Positions 1 to 11,126 of a DNA stretch of 64,000 nt are shown piece by piece. Each line of letters opens with the position of its first letter. The first letter of the stretch is position 1. The position numbers and the translations under genes were made by a program. The notes below the pieces were generated by a model. That model ran no database searches, was not told where the DNA came from, and worked only from the letters and a program-made list of their open reading frames with translations. Source of the DNA: Sophora flavescens. Its lineage: Eukaryota; Streptophyta; Magnoliopsida; Fabales; Fabaceae. The stretch covers positions 132,663,104-132,727,103 of the forward strand of contig CM061062.1 in the NCBI GenBank assembly GCA_030762895.1, read 5' to 3'.

Positions 1-1272
1 ATTGTAGAAATTGCAAGCATGAGAAACTGGACTTTGCATCAATTGGATGTAAAGTCAGCATTCCTAAATGGTCTTATCGATGAGGAGGTATATGTTGCAC
101 AACCTCCATGTTTTGTCATAACTGGACATGAGAATAAAATGTTGAGATTGAGAAAAGCCTTGTATGGCTTAAAACAAGCTCCAAGAGCTTGGAACAAGAG
201 AATTAATGGCTTCATGTTACAAAGTGGCTTTGAAAAATGCACCTCAGAGCAAGGTGTTTATGTGAAAACAACCAATGCTACTGATTGGCTGCTAGTATGC
301 CTATATGTTGATGACTTGCTGGTCACGGGGAGCAATGAGACTGAGATAGCAGAGTTCAAAGTGCAAATGATGAAGGAGTTCGAAACGATAGGCTTAGGCT
401 TGTTATCATACTTTTTAGGCATTGAATTTGTGAGAACTGACAGAGGCATTGTCATGCATCAACACAAGTGTGCCAATGATCTCTTGAAAAGGTTTGGAAT
501 GCTGCAATGTAATCCTGCATCAACACCTGCAGAAACTGGCCTGAACCTTGAAAAGGAGGGAAATGAAGAGCTGATAGATCCTACTTATTACAGGCAAATA
601 GTAGGTTCACTGAGATATCTTTGTCATTCCAGACCTGATCTAGCCTTTAGTGTTGGCTTGATTAGCAGGTTTATGGAAAGACCAAGGACACCACACTTGT
701 TAGCTGCCAGGAGGGTGCTGAGATATGTAAAAGGCACTATTGATTTTGGAATTTTATTTCCAAATGGTGATGAAAGGGGAGAAGAGGAGCTGATGGGATA
801 TTCAAATGTAGATTGGTGTGGTGATAAGAGTGATAGAAAAAGCACTGCAGGACATGTTTTCCTATGTGGAAAGGCTTTGATTTCCTGGAGTTCAAAGGAG
901 TCAAGTGTGGCTTTGTCTTCATGTGAAGCTGAGTATGTGGCAACTTCAATGAGTGCCTGTCAAGCACTCTGGTTAGACACACTGATGCAGGAAATCCAAG
1001 TGAAAGACTCAAGTGCAGTGAAACTGTTAGTGGATAACAAGTCTGTCATCAACCTTGCCAAACACCCGATTGCACATGGAAGAAGCAAGCATATAAAGAC
1101 AAGGTTCCACTTCCTTAGAGATCAAGTAACCAAAGGAAGGATGAAGTTGGAGTACTGCAGAACTAAAGAGCAATTGGCAGACATCTTAACAAAGCCACTG
1201 AAGCCAGAAAAGTTCAGAAACTTGAGAACCAAGCTTACTGTTGTATCACTAGCTGATTTAACACACAAATGA
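1..1272 (+). CDS. Copia polyprotein: reverse transcriptase and RNase H (5'-partial)
   Basis: The frame is open from base 1 to the stop at 1270-1272. Visible marks are DVKSAFLNG, LYGLKQAPRAW, the catalytic YVDD at about 304-315, SYFLGIE, and the RNase H signatures SSCEAEYVA and DNKSVINLAKHP, ending in the usual LADILTKPL tail. The enzyme would copy element RNA into cDNA in cytoplasmic particles. This stretch has no stop, unlike the gag and integrase parts of its sister copy, but lacks its upstream domains in this window. It should be annotated as a transposon ORF, not a host gene. Confidence 0.9.
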   Translation: MVEIASMRNWTLHQLDVKSAFLNGLIDEEVYVAQPPCFVITGHENKMLRLRKALYGLKQAPRAWNKRINGFMLQSGFEKCTSEQGVYVKTTNATDWLLVCLYVDDLLVTGSNETEIAEFKVQMMKEFETIGLGLLSYFLGIEFVRTDRGIVMHQHKCANDLLKRFGMLQCNPASTPAETGLNLEKEGNEELIDPTYYRQIVGSLRYLCHSRPDLAFSVGLISRFMERPRTPHLLAARRVLRYVKGTIDFGILFPNGDERGEEELMGYSNVDWCGDKSDRKSTAGHVFLCGKALISWSSKESSVALSSCEAEYVATSMSACQALWLDTLMQEIQVKDSSAVKLLVDNKSVINLAKHPIAHGRSKHIKTRFHFLRDQVTKGRMKLEYCRTKEQLADILTKPLKPEKFRNLRTKLTVVSLADLTHK

Positions 1273-1384
1273 TATGCTTCAAGTGATAGATGGAGACTAG
1301 GGTGCCAACCTAGTTGGGATGTTAGTCTCCATTGTGATGTAATTAGCATATCATTGTTCTTCCCATAACTGAATTAGGGAGGTG

Positions 1385-1673
1385 TGTTGAGTTGTTAATT
1401 CAGTTAGTTAGTTGTATGAGTTAGTTTGTTTGTTGAGATGTGTAAGCTTGTGTTAGTTAGATAAAGTGAAGTGAAGATGTCTATAGACTATGTAATTCAT
1501 AGAATGTGCAAAGTGTACATTGTGATTAGTGTGAAAGTTTAATAACAGTGAGGTATTTTTTCAGTATACATAGAGTGTTCTATCTTTCTCTTTTCTATTC
1601 TCTTCGATTCCTTTCCTTCTTCTTCCAATTTGCTGTGTTTCCAAGAGTGTGAGTGTATGACTAGGTTCCAACA
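1385..1673 (+). repeat. Copia 3' LTR, 289 bp (copy A)
   Basis: Starts TGTTGAGTTG and ends GGTTCCAACA. It is the same length as the 3' LTRs at 5720-6008 (inverted) and 52823-53111. Like them it has TCTATAGACT where the 5' LTR at 48256 keeps a TATAAATA box. Confidence 0.9.
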
Positions 1674-2323
1674 CTATCTACGTACATCACCCATGGCATA
1701 AATCCATCATAAAAGAACACAACCTCCCTCTTACAACACAGAATCGCATATAAGTTGTGATAAAAGAAAAATGGTAAGCCAAAATCGTAAAAGTACAATA
1801 CCAAGTTCACGAGATTGTCAACAAAACACAACAGAAAAAATAGAAGAAGAAGAAGAAGCACGTGATAATATTTTATAGAGCTTGGGATTTAGAAGGAGAA
1901 ACAGGAATTGTACCTCATATTTGTTTGAAATAAGCAGATAAACCAAGGGAAGCGAAACTAAACTAGGGTATCCTTCTACTACGTTGGTAACTTCAGGTGC
2001 CTCTTTTGGATTTTGACATACAAATGTTGTTGGTTGGTTGGGCGATTCTTCTAGTCCCTTCTCGCTCTGCACCACATCATATTTTGACATACAAATGCAG
2101 AGAGTTGCTCATAAGGCAGATCAATGCAAGTCAATCAGCGGCAATGCAGGGGATTGCAGAAAAGGTGGGGGAATGTGACGCTGTCAGTGGAAGTAAAAAG
2201 GTTATTGATGGAGGCTTGTAAGTTGGGCTGGGGGAGAGTAGCCCAAAGTATATGAGCTCACGAGGGGAGAGTGTGGCCCAAACGCTTATTGGGGAAGGTG
2301 GGTTATTACAAATAGACTCTTGC
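1674..2323 (+). repeat. Segment X, left copy, with a 510-bp internal deletion
   Basis: Non-coding or chimeric sequence flanking the Copia LTR. It is also present inverted at 4567-5719 and directly at 53112-54271. Relative to those copies it lacks the equivalent of 53205-53714; the junction near 1762-1766 falls in the 5-mer AAAAG, which flanks the missing segment on both sides in the full copies. A GAA-rich microsatellite lies at about 1843-1857. I do not recognise a gene in it. Confidence 0.8.
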
Positions 2324-2410
2324 AATTTGAGTGTAGTTCCAGGCTCTTTGGGGGAGGATTCTGAGCATAAGGAGTCTTCAGATTTTGGACCAAAGAAGGC
2401 GGGTCAGACT

Positions 2411-2706
2411 GATGCAAATACTGCATACTTTCATGCTTGTCTGGCAGTTAGAAGAGCCAGAAACAGTCTGGTGGCAATTAATGTAGATGGAATTTGGGTT
2501 GAAGAGGCGTTAAAAGTTAGGGAGGAGGTGAAAAAGTACTTTCTAAAGATTGTTGATGAGGAAAGCTGGCAAGTGGCAACGTCCTTTTTTAGATGGTGTA
2601 CCATTTGGACACTTATCTGAGGACAATGCGAGAGTAGTTTCAAGGCCGTTTTCTAGGGAAGAGTTGGAATTGGTAATGGCTAGCATAGAGGGTGACAAAA
2701 GTCCAG
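2411..2706 (+). pseudogene. LINE ORF2 fragment (linker to start of reverse transcriptase)
   Basis: Conceptual translation gives DANTAYFHA, INVDGIWVEE, VREEVKKYF, then after a shift DGVPFGHLSEDN and EGDKSPE. This is the order seen in plant LINE ORF2 just before and into the reverse transcriptase domain. Catalytic RT motifs are absent because the sequence stops at EGDKSPE and passes into segment Y. The frame is broken at 2566-2580 by what looks like a hAT excision footprint. The same fragment occurs at 54359-55501, split by the hAT element itself. Confidence 0.75.
2566..2580 (+). other. Transposon excision footprint (hAT-type)
   Basis: Reads CTGGCAA-G-TGGCAAC, two imperfect copies of the 8-mer CTGGCAAC meeting at one altered base. 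The paralogous site at 54514-55413 carries an 884-bp hAT element flanked by perfect CTGGCAAC copies. Imperfect side-by-side target duplications are the known scar of hAT excision. The 7-bp gain shifts the LINE frame here. Confidence 0.75.
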
Positions 2707-3375
2707 AGCAATGATAATTGGACACAAAAATTATGTCCAATATCATATAAAAGTATTTTTTTATTAATATATTGTTTTTTTTCTCTTATTATATATTTTA
2801 TCATTTTTAAGATACTCATAAATTTTATGATGTTTATACAAGATATCTAAATTATGTGTTCAAATATCATTACTCTGTAAATATATCAGCTCACTACACT
2901 ATTAGCTCTCGTAAACACCTAAGTTTTGAACTCCATGTTAATCATTTAATGTTTAATAAATTGAAAGATATAGTAGAGAAAAATGTTTGAAAACCTTAAT
3001 ATATTAGATGGTTAAGGGAAAGTTTCCGTATAGTCTTGAATCAAAAAAATAAAAACTTACATAGATCCCCAAATAATGTTGAAAAAATTAAATAAAATAA
3101 ATAACTTGAAGGATGACTTAACCAAAATAACAAAAGTTTTTTTCTTGCACAACTACACAACCAAAATAAACCTCAAACTTTACTTCAAAAATGTACTCTA
3201 GATATTTTTTTGTGTTTGCTGCTTATATGGTACCCTGGTCTTCAATGTTAACCTTCAGTTCCACCTTGTTGGCCCTTTTGAGTTTGTTTTGTTTGCAAAA
3301 TTGTTGTCAATCTTTTCTCTTCTTTGTATAAACGCATCCTAAAAATATGTCAAAAACAGAGGGACACACATATTG
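2707..3375 (+). repeat. Segment Y, first copy (non-coding)
   Basis: AT-rich sequence also found at about 9938-11126 (with a MITE inserted) and 55502-56073 (5' end deleted). The MITE target TATAAAAG is present once at 2746-2753, so this is an empty site. I see no gene, RNA or clear element structure in it. Confidence 0.75.
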
Positions 3376-4566
3376 TTATGAGATCAATGAAGAACTATGG
3401 TGAAACACTATCAAATCAGCAGATAGTGGAGAAGATTATGAGATCAATGCCCTCCAAATTTGATCATATAGTTGTCTCTATTGAGGCATCAAAAGATCTT
3501 GAAAGCTTGAAGATTGAGGAGCTGCAGGCTGCATTTGAGGCTCAAGAACAAAGGGAGCTAGAAAGAAATACAAGAACTGGAGTGAAGGTTACTAAGCAAG
3601 CCTTGCAGGCTCAGTCAAGCTCAAAAGATTCCAGAGAAGGAAACAGAAACTAGAAAGGGAGAGGCGGGTGGAAGGTAAACAAAGGAAGACACCAGAACCA
3701 TTCTGAGTCAAATAGAGGTCATTCAGATCAAAGAAGCAATGATCAGCAGAATAGGAGAGGTGGAGGAAGCTCTCGAGGCAGAGGTGGTAGAAAGAAGGGT
3801 GAGAGATTTGATAAGAGCAATGTGCAGTGCTATAAATGCTCAAAATGGGGACATTTTCCTGATGAATGCTGGAGTAATAACAAGAGAGAACAAAGGGGTG
3901 ATGAAGCTCAACTTGCACAAGAAGATGGTGATGAGTCAGAACAAGTGTTGCTGCTGGCTACTACCAAGAATGAGGGAGATGACACTGGTTCTTGGTACTT
4001 AGATACTGGTTGTTCCACTCATATGACAGGGAGGAAAGATTGGTTTGTCAAACTTGATACTTCTTTGAAAAGTAAGGTCAGGTTTGCAGATGACAGAACT
4101 CTTACAGCAGAAGAATGTGGTTCAATGTTGATTAAAAGAAGGATGGCAAGAATGCTCTCATCACTGATGTGTTATATGTTCCAGGTATGAAAAACAACCT
4201 TCTAAGTCTTGGTCAATTGCTAGAAAAAGGCTTTACTATGAGAAAGAAAGATAATGCCTTGAAAGTGTATGATGATAGTAAAAGATTGATTTTGATAGCA
4301 CCACTGACCAAGAATATAATTTTTAAGGTTGAGATTAGTGTAATGGAACATAGATGCGTAGCTACTGCTGTGAATAGAGATGAATGGCTATGGCATTTTC
4401 GATTTGGACATCTAAACTTCAGGGACTTGAATCTTTATTCAATATGGTTCATGGCCTTCCTCACATCCAAGTACCCAGTGAGCTGTGTGAAGATTGCATG
4501 GAGAGTACGCAGCCAAGAAGTGCATTCAACCAGCAAGTGCCAACCAGATCATCACAAAAGCAAGAG
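3376..4566 (+). pseudogene. Copia internal fragment: gag C-terminus, protease, start of integrase
   Basis: Matches 49083-50266 of the complete Copia element. It holds the end of gag, an RG-rich basic stretch and a CCHC knuckle (CYKCSKWGHFPDEC) near 3829. A protease motif DTGCSTHM lies near 4003, followed by the pre-integrase region. It shares with the complete element the TAG at about 3651 and the frameshift near 4419, so both derive from one already defective copy. It keeps CAG near 3420 where the other has TAG, and has an extra frameshift near 4138. The left junction carries a 14-bp Copia-derived filler (3376-3389); the right junction is a 7-bp microhomology with inverted segment X. Confidence 0.85.
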
Positions 4567-5719
4567 TCTATTTGTAATAACCCACCTTCCCCAATAAGCG
4601 TTTGGGCCACACTCTCCCCTCGTGAGCCCATATACTTTGGGCTACTCTCCCCCAGCCCAACTTGCAAGCCTCCATCAATAACCTTTTTACTTCCACTGAC
4701 AGCGTCACATTCCCCCACCTTTTCTGCAATCCCCTGCATTGCCACTGATTGACTTGTATTGATCTGCCTTATGAGCAACTCTCTGCATTTGTATGTCAAA
4801 ATATGATGCGGCGCAGAGCGAGAAGGGACTAGAAGAATCGCCCAACCAACCAACAACATTTGTATGTCAAAATCCAAAAGAGGCACCTGAAGTTACCAAC
4901 GTAGTAGAAGGATACCCTAGTTTAGTTTCGCTTCCCTTGGTTTATCTGCTTATTTCAAACAAATATGAGGTACAATTCCTGTTTCTCCTTCTAAATCCCA
5001 AGCTCTATAAAATATTATCACGTGTTTCTTCTTCTTCTTCTATTTTTTATTTTGTGTTTTGTTGACAATCTCGTGAACTTGGTATTGTACTTTTACGATT
5101 TTGGCTTACCATTTTTCTTTTTAAAAAATTATGGTATGTTACATTTGATGTTTAGTTATGTTTATGTAAACTGGAAACCTTGCATATTGTATATCAGTTC
5201 GTCGGTCCTTACTGCCTGGTTCAGCAACGTCCACGCACCCCTCTCCTTTTCTTTCTTCTTTCCTTTTTCATTTCACTTCTCTCAGTTCAAAAACTCTCCC
5301 TTCTCGGCCAGATTCCGGCCGCCGCGAACCATTCCCGACGAAGAAAACCTAGCAATAGAATCCTCTCAACCTCCTCTATCAAAGCCCCATGAAATTTTTT
5401 GCAAAGGAAGAGATTGAGAAACCCTAGCCGCTGTTCAGAGCCCATTTCTGTTAATCATCCGCTTCGAACGGAGAAACCAAACCCGGATTCGGACTACTCT
5501 CAACCCCCCTCTCATTTGGTCAGATTGAACTTTCCATTCGCCGTCGTTGCTTTGCCACCTGCCGCGGCACCTGAGCATGTTGCCGCCGCCACCGTTCATT
5601 TTCTTTCTTTAGTGAGTTGAAATAATCTTTTATCACAACTTATATGCGATTCTGTGTTGTAAGAGGGAGGTTGTGTTCTTTTATGATGGATTTATGCCAT
5701 GGGTGATGTACGTAGATAG

Positions 5720-6008
5720 TGTTGGAACCTAGTCATACACTCACACTCTTGGAAACACAGCAAATTGGAAGAAGAAGGAAAGGAATCGAAGAGAATAGAA
5801 AAGAGAAAGACAGAACACTCTATGTATACTGAAAAAATACCTCACTGTTATTAAACTTTCACACTAATCCCAATGTACACTTTGTACATTCTATGAATTA
5901 CATAGTCTATAGACTTCTTCACTTCACTTTATCTAACTAAAACAAGCTTACACATCTCAACAAACAAACTAACTCATACAACTAACTAACTGAATTAACA
6001 ACTCAACA
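5720..6008 (-). repeat. Copia 3' LTR, inverted copy
   Basis: On the minus strand it runs TGTTGAGTTG to GGTTCCAACA (289 bp). The flanking GATAG at 5715-5719 is the complement of the CTATC seen next to the other two 3' LTRs. Confidence 0.9.
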
Positions 6009-6120
6009 CACCTCCCTAATTCAGTTATGGGAAGAACAATGATATGATAATTACATCACAATGGAGACTAACATCCCAACTAGGTTGGCACCCTAGTCTC
6101 CATCTATCACTTGAAGCATA

Positions 6121-7179
6121 TCATTTGTGTGTTAAATCAGCTAGTGATACAACAGTAAGCTTGGTTCTCAAGTCTCTGAACTTTTCTGGCTTCAGTGGCT
6201 TTGTTAAGATGTCTGCCAATTGCTCTTTAGTTCTGCAGTACTCCAACTTCATCCTTCCTTTGGTTACTTGATCTCTAAGGAAGTGGAACCTTGTCTTTAT
6301 ATGCTTGCTTCTTCCATGTGCAATCGGGTGTTTGGCAAGGTTGATGACAGACTTGTTATCCACTAACAGTTTCACTGCACTTGAGTCTTTCACTTGGATT
6401 TCCTGCATCAGTGTGTCTAACCAGAGTGCTTGGCAGGCACTCATTGAAGTTGCCACATACTCAGCTTCACATGAAGACAAAGCCACACTTGACTCCTTTG
6501 AACTCCAGGAAATCAAAGCCTTTCCACATAGGAAAACATGTCCTGCAGTGCTTTTTCTATCACTCTTATCACCACACCAATCTACATCTGAATATCCCAT
6601 CAGCTCCTCTTCTCCCCTTTCATCACCATTTGGAAATAAAATTCCAAAATCAATAGTGCCTTTTACATATCTCAGCACCCTCCTGGCAGCTAACAAGTGT
6701 GGTGTCCTTGGTCTTTCCATAAACCTGCTAATCAAGCCAACACTAAAGGCTAGATCAAGTCTGGAATGACAAAGATATCTCAGTGAACCTACTATTTGCC
6801 TGTAATAAGTAGGATCTATCAGCTCTTCATTTCCCTCCTTTTCAAGGTTCAGGCCAGTTTCTACAGGTGTTGATGCAGGATTACATTGCAGCATTCCAAA
6901 CCTTTTCAAGAGATCATTGGCACACTTGTGTTGATGCATGACAATGCCTCTGTCAGTTCTCACAAATTCAATGCCTAAAAAGTATGATAACAAGCCTAAG
7001 CCTGTCGTTTCGAACTCCTTCATCATTTGCACTTTGAACTTAGCTATCTCAGTCTCATTTCTCCCCGTGACCAGCAAGTCATCAACATATAGGCATACTA
7101 GCAGCAAATCAGTAGCATTGGTTGTTTTCACATAAACACCTTGCTCTGAGGTGCATTTTTCAAAGCCACTTTGTAACAT
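6121..7179 (-). pseudogene. Copia RT/RNase H fragment, truncated at its 5' end
   Basis: An open frame of about 350 codons from MLQSGFEKCTSEQGVY to the LADILTKPL region and stop. It includes LYVDDLLVTG, SYFLGIEF and DNKSVINLAKHP. The fingers/palm start seen in copies A and B (DVKSAFLNG, LYGLKQAP) is missing because the sequence passes at 7179/7180 into a hAT transposon. It differs from copy A at only scattered codons (for example GRNETEI against GSNETEI). Confidence 0.88.
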
Positions 7180-7846
7180 GGGCAGTCAATGAAATGTAGC
7201 CCTCTGTGGTACAAGAAGTCCATACATCAGATGTCAAGTTTATTCTACTTGAAACTTTGGATAGCACATCTTTCATTTTTTCCTTTTCAGCCTCATACAT
7301 ATTAATGACATCATTTGTGGCAGCACGTCTAGAGGGAACCTTAACTTCAGGATTCAAATATTTAAATAGTTCTCTAACCCTCCTATATTCCACAAAGGAG
7401 AATGGAAGGTCATGTTCTATGATAGCCATCGAAATCATCTCACATACAACTTTAAAATCAACTTTTCTACTTTTTAATTTTCCGTTATGATCAAGCATAA
7501 GTTTACCAACCTCGGTGTTAGCAAATCCTTTTGGAATCTTCTCATAAGTGAGTCTATGACGCTGTAAAGTTGAAGTTCCATATTTATTACCACCACTAAC
7601 CAAGACTTTCTTACATGCCTTGCATTCACTCCTTTCCTTCCCATCACTTCCCAAAGGCAGTTTGTCAAAAAAATCCCAGACATCAGATCTTTGCTTTCTA
7701 GCCCTCTTTTTTGGTATTTTAGGTTCATTTAATCCATCTCCATCTCCATCATCATCCTGATCACTAATTAGGTCTACTCTTTCAGGCTCAATTTCAGCCA
7801 CATTATCAATTTTAGTTTCAATTATGGCAGATGCAGAGAAATCCAT
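7180..7846 (-). pseudogene. hAT transposase, N-terminal part (BED zinc finger, ricesleeper-like)
   Basis: Starts MDFSASAI at 7846. A basic stretch KKRARKQRSDVWDFFDKL is followed by a BED-type finger (CKACKKVL...LQRHR) around residues 65-100, then the hAT region VEYRRVRELFKYLNP and NLTSDVWTS, which holds the first catalytic Asp of the hAT nuclease. The frame enters Copia sequence after EGYISLTAH, so the remaining catalytic residues, insertion domain and C-terminal dimerisation region are gone. Family members run about 650-700 residues and about 222 remain. It would bind transposon ends but cannot catalyse transposition. Confidence 0.8.
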
Positions 7847-9903
7847 TTCAATTACAATAACTTCAGCAAAAAAGTATCACTGAAAATAGCAAATTGAAAC
7901 AAAATAAAGATTTAAAATCAAAGAATAAATATCAAAACAATCATGGTTCTAAGCAGTTAGGCAGGAGTTAGGCAATCAAGTGCAAGCATAAGCATTTATC
8001 TTCTAATACTTACATCAGTAGCCAATAGGCTGTCTAGGCTGAAATCAATTCTTGGGTTAACTGCTGCCAGTTTCATTGATAAGAACTGCAAACTTGAAAA
8101 GCAAGCAATTAATCCATGGGGCAATAGGCAGAATGACAAGATAGATGCAATGCAAGTAGGGATCATAAACCACTTTTCACATAATAAAACATCTGTATAC
8201 AGAACAAATAATGCCTACCCGTAAACTTCAGCATGCGAGTCTGTGTTTCTCTCAATGTAAATGAAACAGACATTGTGGTAGTAAAAAACACAAAAAAGGA
8301 CATCATAAGCATGCCACACTTTGTTACAAGGTAGTCTGCAGAGGCAAAATGATACATATGTTACAAATCATAGCAAAAGCTCTAATTTACACTACAAGTC
8401 CCAATTCAGTAATTATTGTAATAAGTTTTGACCTGGTCTATTTTTCCCTACATTCTTGTATACTTCTCAAGGAGCTCTTTATGGTGCCTAGATAAGAAAC
8501 CAACTTTATCTGCTAATACACACTCAGCCATATCAGCATCATCTTTGTCATTAGCATAACTGAAAAGAGAGAAAAGAGTTTCAATATTCATTATTGTCAC
8601 AATTCATGAATAAATAAAAAATATCACAGCAAAGTACATCATATAGTACTCATCAATTTGGTGCCAATCATCAATTATATTAGCTAGTTGAAATTAATTA
8701 AAGACAGTTCATTATCAGAACATCACCATGATTCCTCATTCTCAACAGAGTTTTGAAGGACACCAACCAATTGACAGAATGTACCAAACAAATTTATTGT
8801 AAGGTAATTGACATCATGCATTCTACATATCAGCTCATGTTTTGATGGATTCAAATAGCTTCCAACATCCAAACATAGATTTTCCATAAAGATGGTAATT
8901 ATTTAATGTAAAATTAAGACATCAATAGTAACACAGCTCTTTATACAATCCCTTGCATAACTGAGGTCCTGACAGACCACCACCCATCCACATTCACCAT
9001 CAATGCCTAATACGTCTCACCATTACTGCTTGCTAGACCTACAGCATTTTTGTTGAATATCCGTAAGCACATCCCACAAAACCCTACATTTTTATAGGAG
9101 GTTTTTGCTTTTTCCAAGGAGGAGAAGAGGGAAAAACTCTCAGATCAAGAAGGGTAAAAATGACAACAAGCAGGCAAGTAAATGAAGATGGAAACATAAC
9201 AAGAATTATATTTAGAAAGATGAGTTTTGCCAAGCCATCTGTCAAATGAAACTCCAGAACCAATGCTCTACTGCATCGGACAGGTGAACCAATGCGCTAT
9301 TGCCAGAGTGTTCCTCAGCACTCAGCAGTAAGTCGCCACTGCAATACTGATAGAGAGCTCTTTACCAAACTGATTCATTCCATCTAAACCAAGCAACACG
9401 GTACTTTGAGGATCAAGCAGAACAAACATTGGACTATGCTAAGAAATGTAATCTCTCTAAAAATGAGGATGAGCAGCACAAAAGGAAGAAGATAGAAGGA
9501 TAAATAACAAACCTCCAAATCTAGTAGGGCCTTCTGGGGCGGCGACCGGTGCAGAGGGAGACAGGGAGAGGGAGATGAAGGTTGAAGGAGAAGTGGTCTT
9601 GGAGAGGCTGAACGGCGCACTAAGTAGTTTAGGGTTAGAGATGGGTGAGTGTCTGAGTGAGATGGGTTAGTTTTGGGTTAGATGGGTTAGTTTTTAGTTG
9701 GCCCAGACCTTTTTTTTTTAAACAGATCCGGTCTGCGGACGGGTCCGTGAATCCGCAGACCGAGTCTGTTAAGCCCGCGGGCTAAACGGATCGGACCCAA
9801 AAAGCCCGCATTTTTTTGGACTTATATTTTAGGGTGTCCAAGTCCGCGCGGACGGCGGGTTTAACGGACTGTCCGCGGACCCGAGTCCAAATACCCACCT
9901 CTA
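7180..9903 (-). mobile_element. hAT-superfamily transposon, 5' half only
   Basis: The minus strand reads from a terminus at about 9903 (TAGAGGTGGGTA, then repeated GTCCGCGGAC motifs typical of hAT ends) through a leader or intron region of about 1.9 kb into a BED-finger transposase gene that is cut at 7180 by inverted Copia sequence. The 3' half and second terminus are absent, so no target duplication can be tested. Between 7847 and 9600 I see no further gene; short open frames there are not convincing. Confidence 0.75.
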
Positions 9904-9978
9904 GGGAAGAGAACATTTGTCTTACCGAAAGAGCAATGATAATTGGACACAAAAATTATGTCCAATATCATATAAAAG

Positions 9979-10490
9979 CAAGGTTTACAAAATCGGACCG
10001 GCCATCGAACCGGTGAAGGCAGCGGTTCGAGGTTCAATGGTCCAACTGAGGTTGAACCATGGTTGAACCGGTTATAATTAAATATTATTATTTTAATTTT
10101 TAATATAATATTTGTAACAATATTAAACAAAAAAACAACATAACAACTAAAATTATTAAGCACAATTTTTTTTATTTTGAAATTAAACTAAATAAATATA
10201 AAGATATATGTTAAAATCATCTTCATAGGGAAAACCAACCCAAAATCTACAACCAGTCCACATATGTTAGAAAACAAAAGAATTGGGTTTTGGCTAGGAT
10301 GACCCAAATCCTTTTTATACTAATTTTTTTTTTTAGGAAACTGGTTCAGGCCGGTTCACTACCGGTTTTGAACCGGTTCTCCGGTTTTTCCACCGGTTCA
10401 ATACAGGGACGGTTTTCCATGTAAACCGGACCGACCGAGGTCACGGTTCCCGGTCAGACCGGCCGGTCCGGTCCGGTTTTCAAAACCTTG
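9979..10490. mobile_element. Non-autonomous hAT element (MITE), 512 bp
   Basis: Perfect 8-bp target duplication TATAAAAG at 9971-9978 and 10491-10498, with inverted ends beginning CAAGGTTT and ending AAACCTTG. Subterminal sequence is rich in CCGGTT and GGTTGAACC motifs. The paralogous empty site is 2746-2753. The ends resemble the element at 41099-42195. There is no coding capacity. Confidence 0.92.
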
Positions 10491-11126
10491 TATAAAAGTA
10501 TTTTTTTATTAATATGTTGTTTTTTTTTCTCTTATTATATATTTTATCATTTTTAAGATACTCATAAATTTTATGATGTTTATACAAGATGTCAAAATTA
10601 TGTGTTCAAATATCATTACTCTGTAAATATATCAGCTCACTACACTATTAGCTCTCGTAAACACCTGAGTTTTGAACTCCAAGTTAATTATTTAATGTTT
10701 AATAAATTGAAAGATATAGTAGAGAAAAATGTTTGAAAACCTTAATATATTAGATGGTTAAGGGAGAGTTTCTGTATAGTCTTGAATCAAAAAAATAAAA
10801 AACTTACATAGATCCCCAAATAATGTTGAAAAAATTAAATAAAATAAATAACTTGAAGGATGACATAACCAAAATAACAGAAGTTTTTTTCTTGCACAAC
10901 TACACAACCAAAATAAACCTCAAACTTTACTTCAAAAATGTATTTTAGATATTTTTTTGTGTTTGCTGCTTATATGGTGCCCTGGTCTTCAATGTTAACC
11001 TTCGGTTCCACCTTGTTGGCCCTTTTGAGTTTGTTTTGTTTTCAAAATTGCTGTCAATCTTTTCTCTTCTTTGTATAAACGCATCCTAAAAATATGTCAA
11101 AAACAGAGGGACACACATATTGTTAA

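Larger units (their letters stand above)
1..1673 (+). mobile_element. Ty1/copia retrotransposon, 3' part (copy A)
   Basis: The window opens inside the reverse transcriptase of a Copia element and runs through RNase H, a purine-rich tract ending at 1384, and the 3' LTR (1385-1673). It is nearly identical to 51439-53111 of the complete element at 48256-53111. The flank CTATC at 1674-1678 equals the target duplication of that complete element, so copy A looks like part of a segmental duplication and not an independent insertion. The 5' part lies beyond the window. Confidence 0.93.
4560..7179 (-). repeat. Inverted copy of Copia RT-LTR plus segment X
   Basis: Reverse complement of 214-2323, with the 510-bp block that the left arm has lost (here about 5117-5626). 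Together they form a large inverted repeat with a spacer of about 2.2 kb. Layout along the plus strand: inverted X 4567-5719, inverted LTR 5720-6008, inverted RT/RNase H 6121-7179. The inner end begins in the shared 7-mer GCAAGAG (4560-4566); the outer end fuses to a hAT transposase gene. Confidence 0.88.

Noticed and set aside
6305..6769. Plus-strand open frame of about 154 codons
   Set aside because: It is the antisense of the inverted Copia RT/RNase H region.
9895..9912. Target duplication for the hAT fragment ending near 9903
   Set aside because: GGGAAGAG follows the terminus and also occurs in the LINE scrap (2657-2664), but the next bases differ and the other end of the element is missing.
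9861..10163. Minus frame spanning the MITE edge
   Set aside because: Crosses the target duplication and terminal repeat of a hAT MITE; chance frame.
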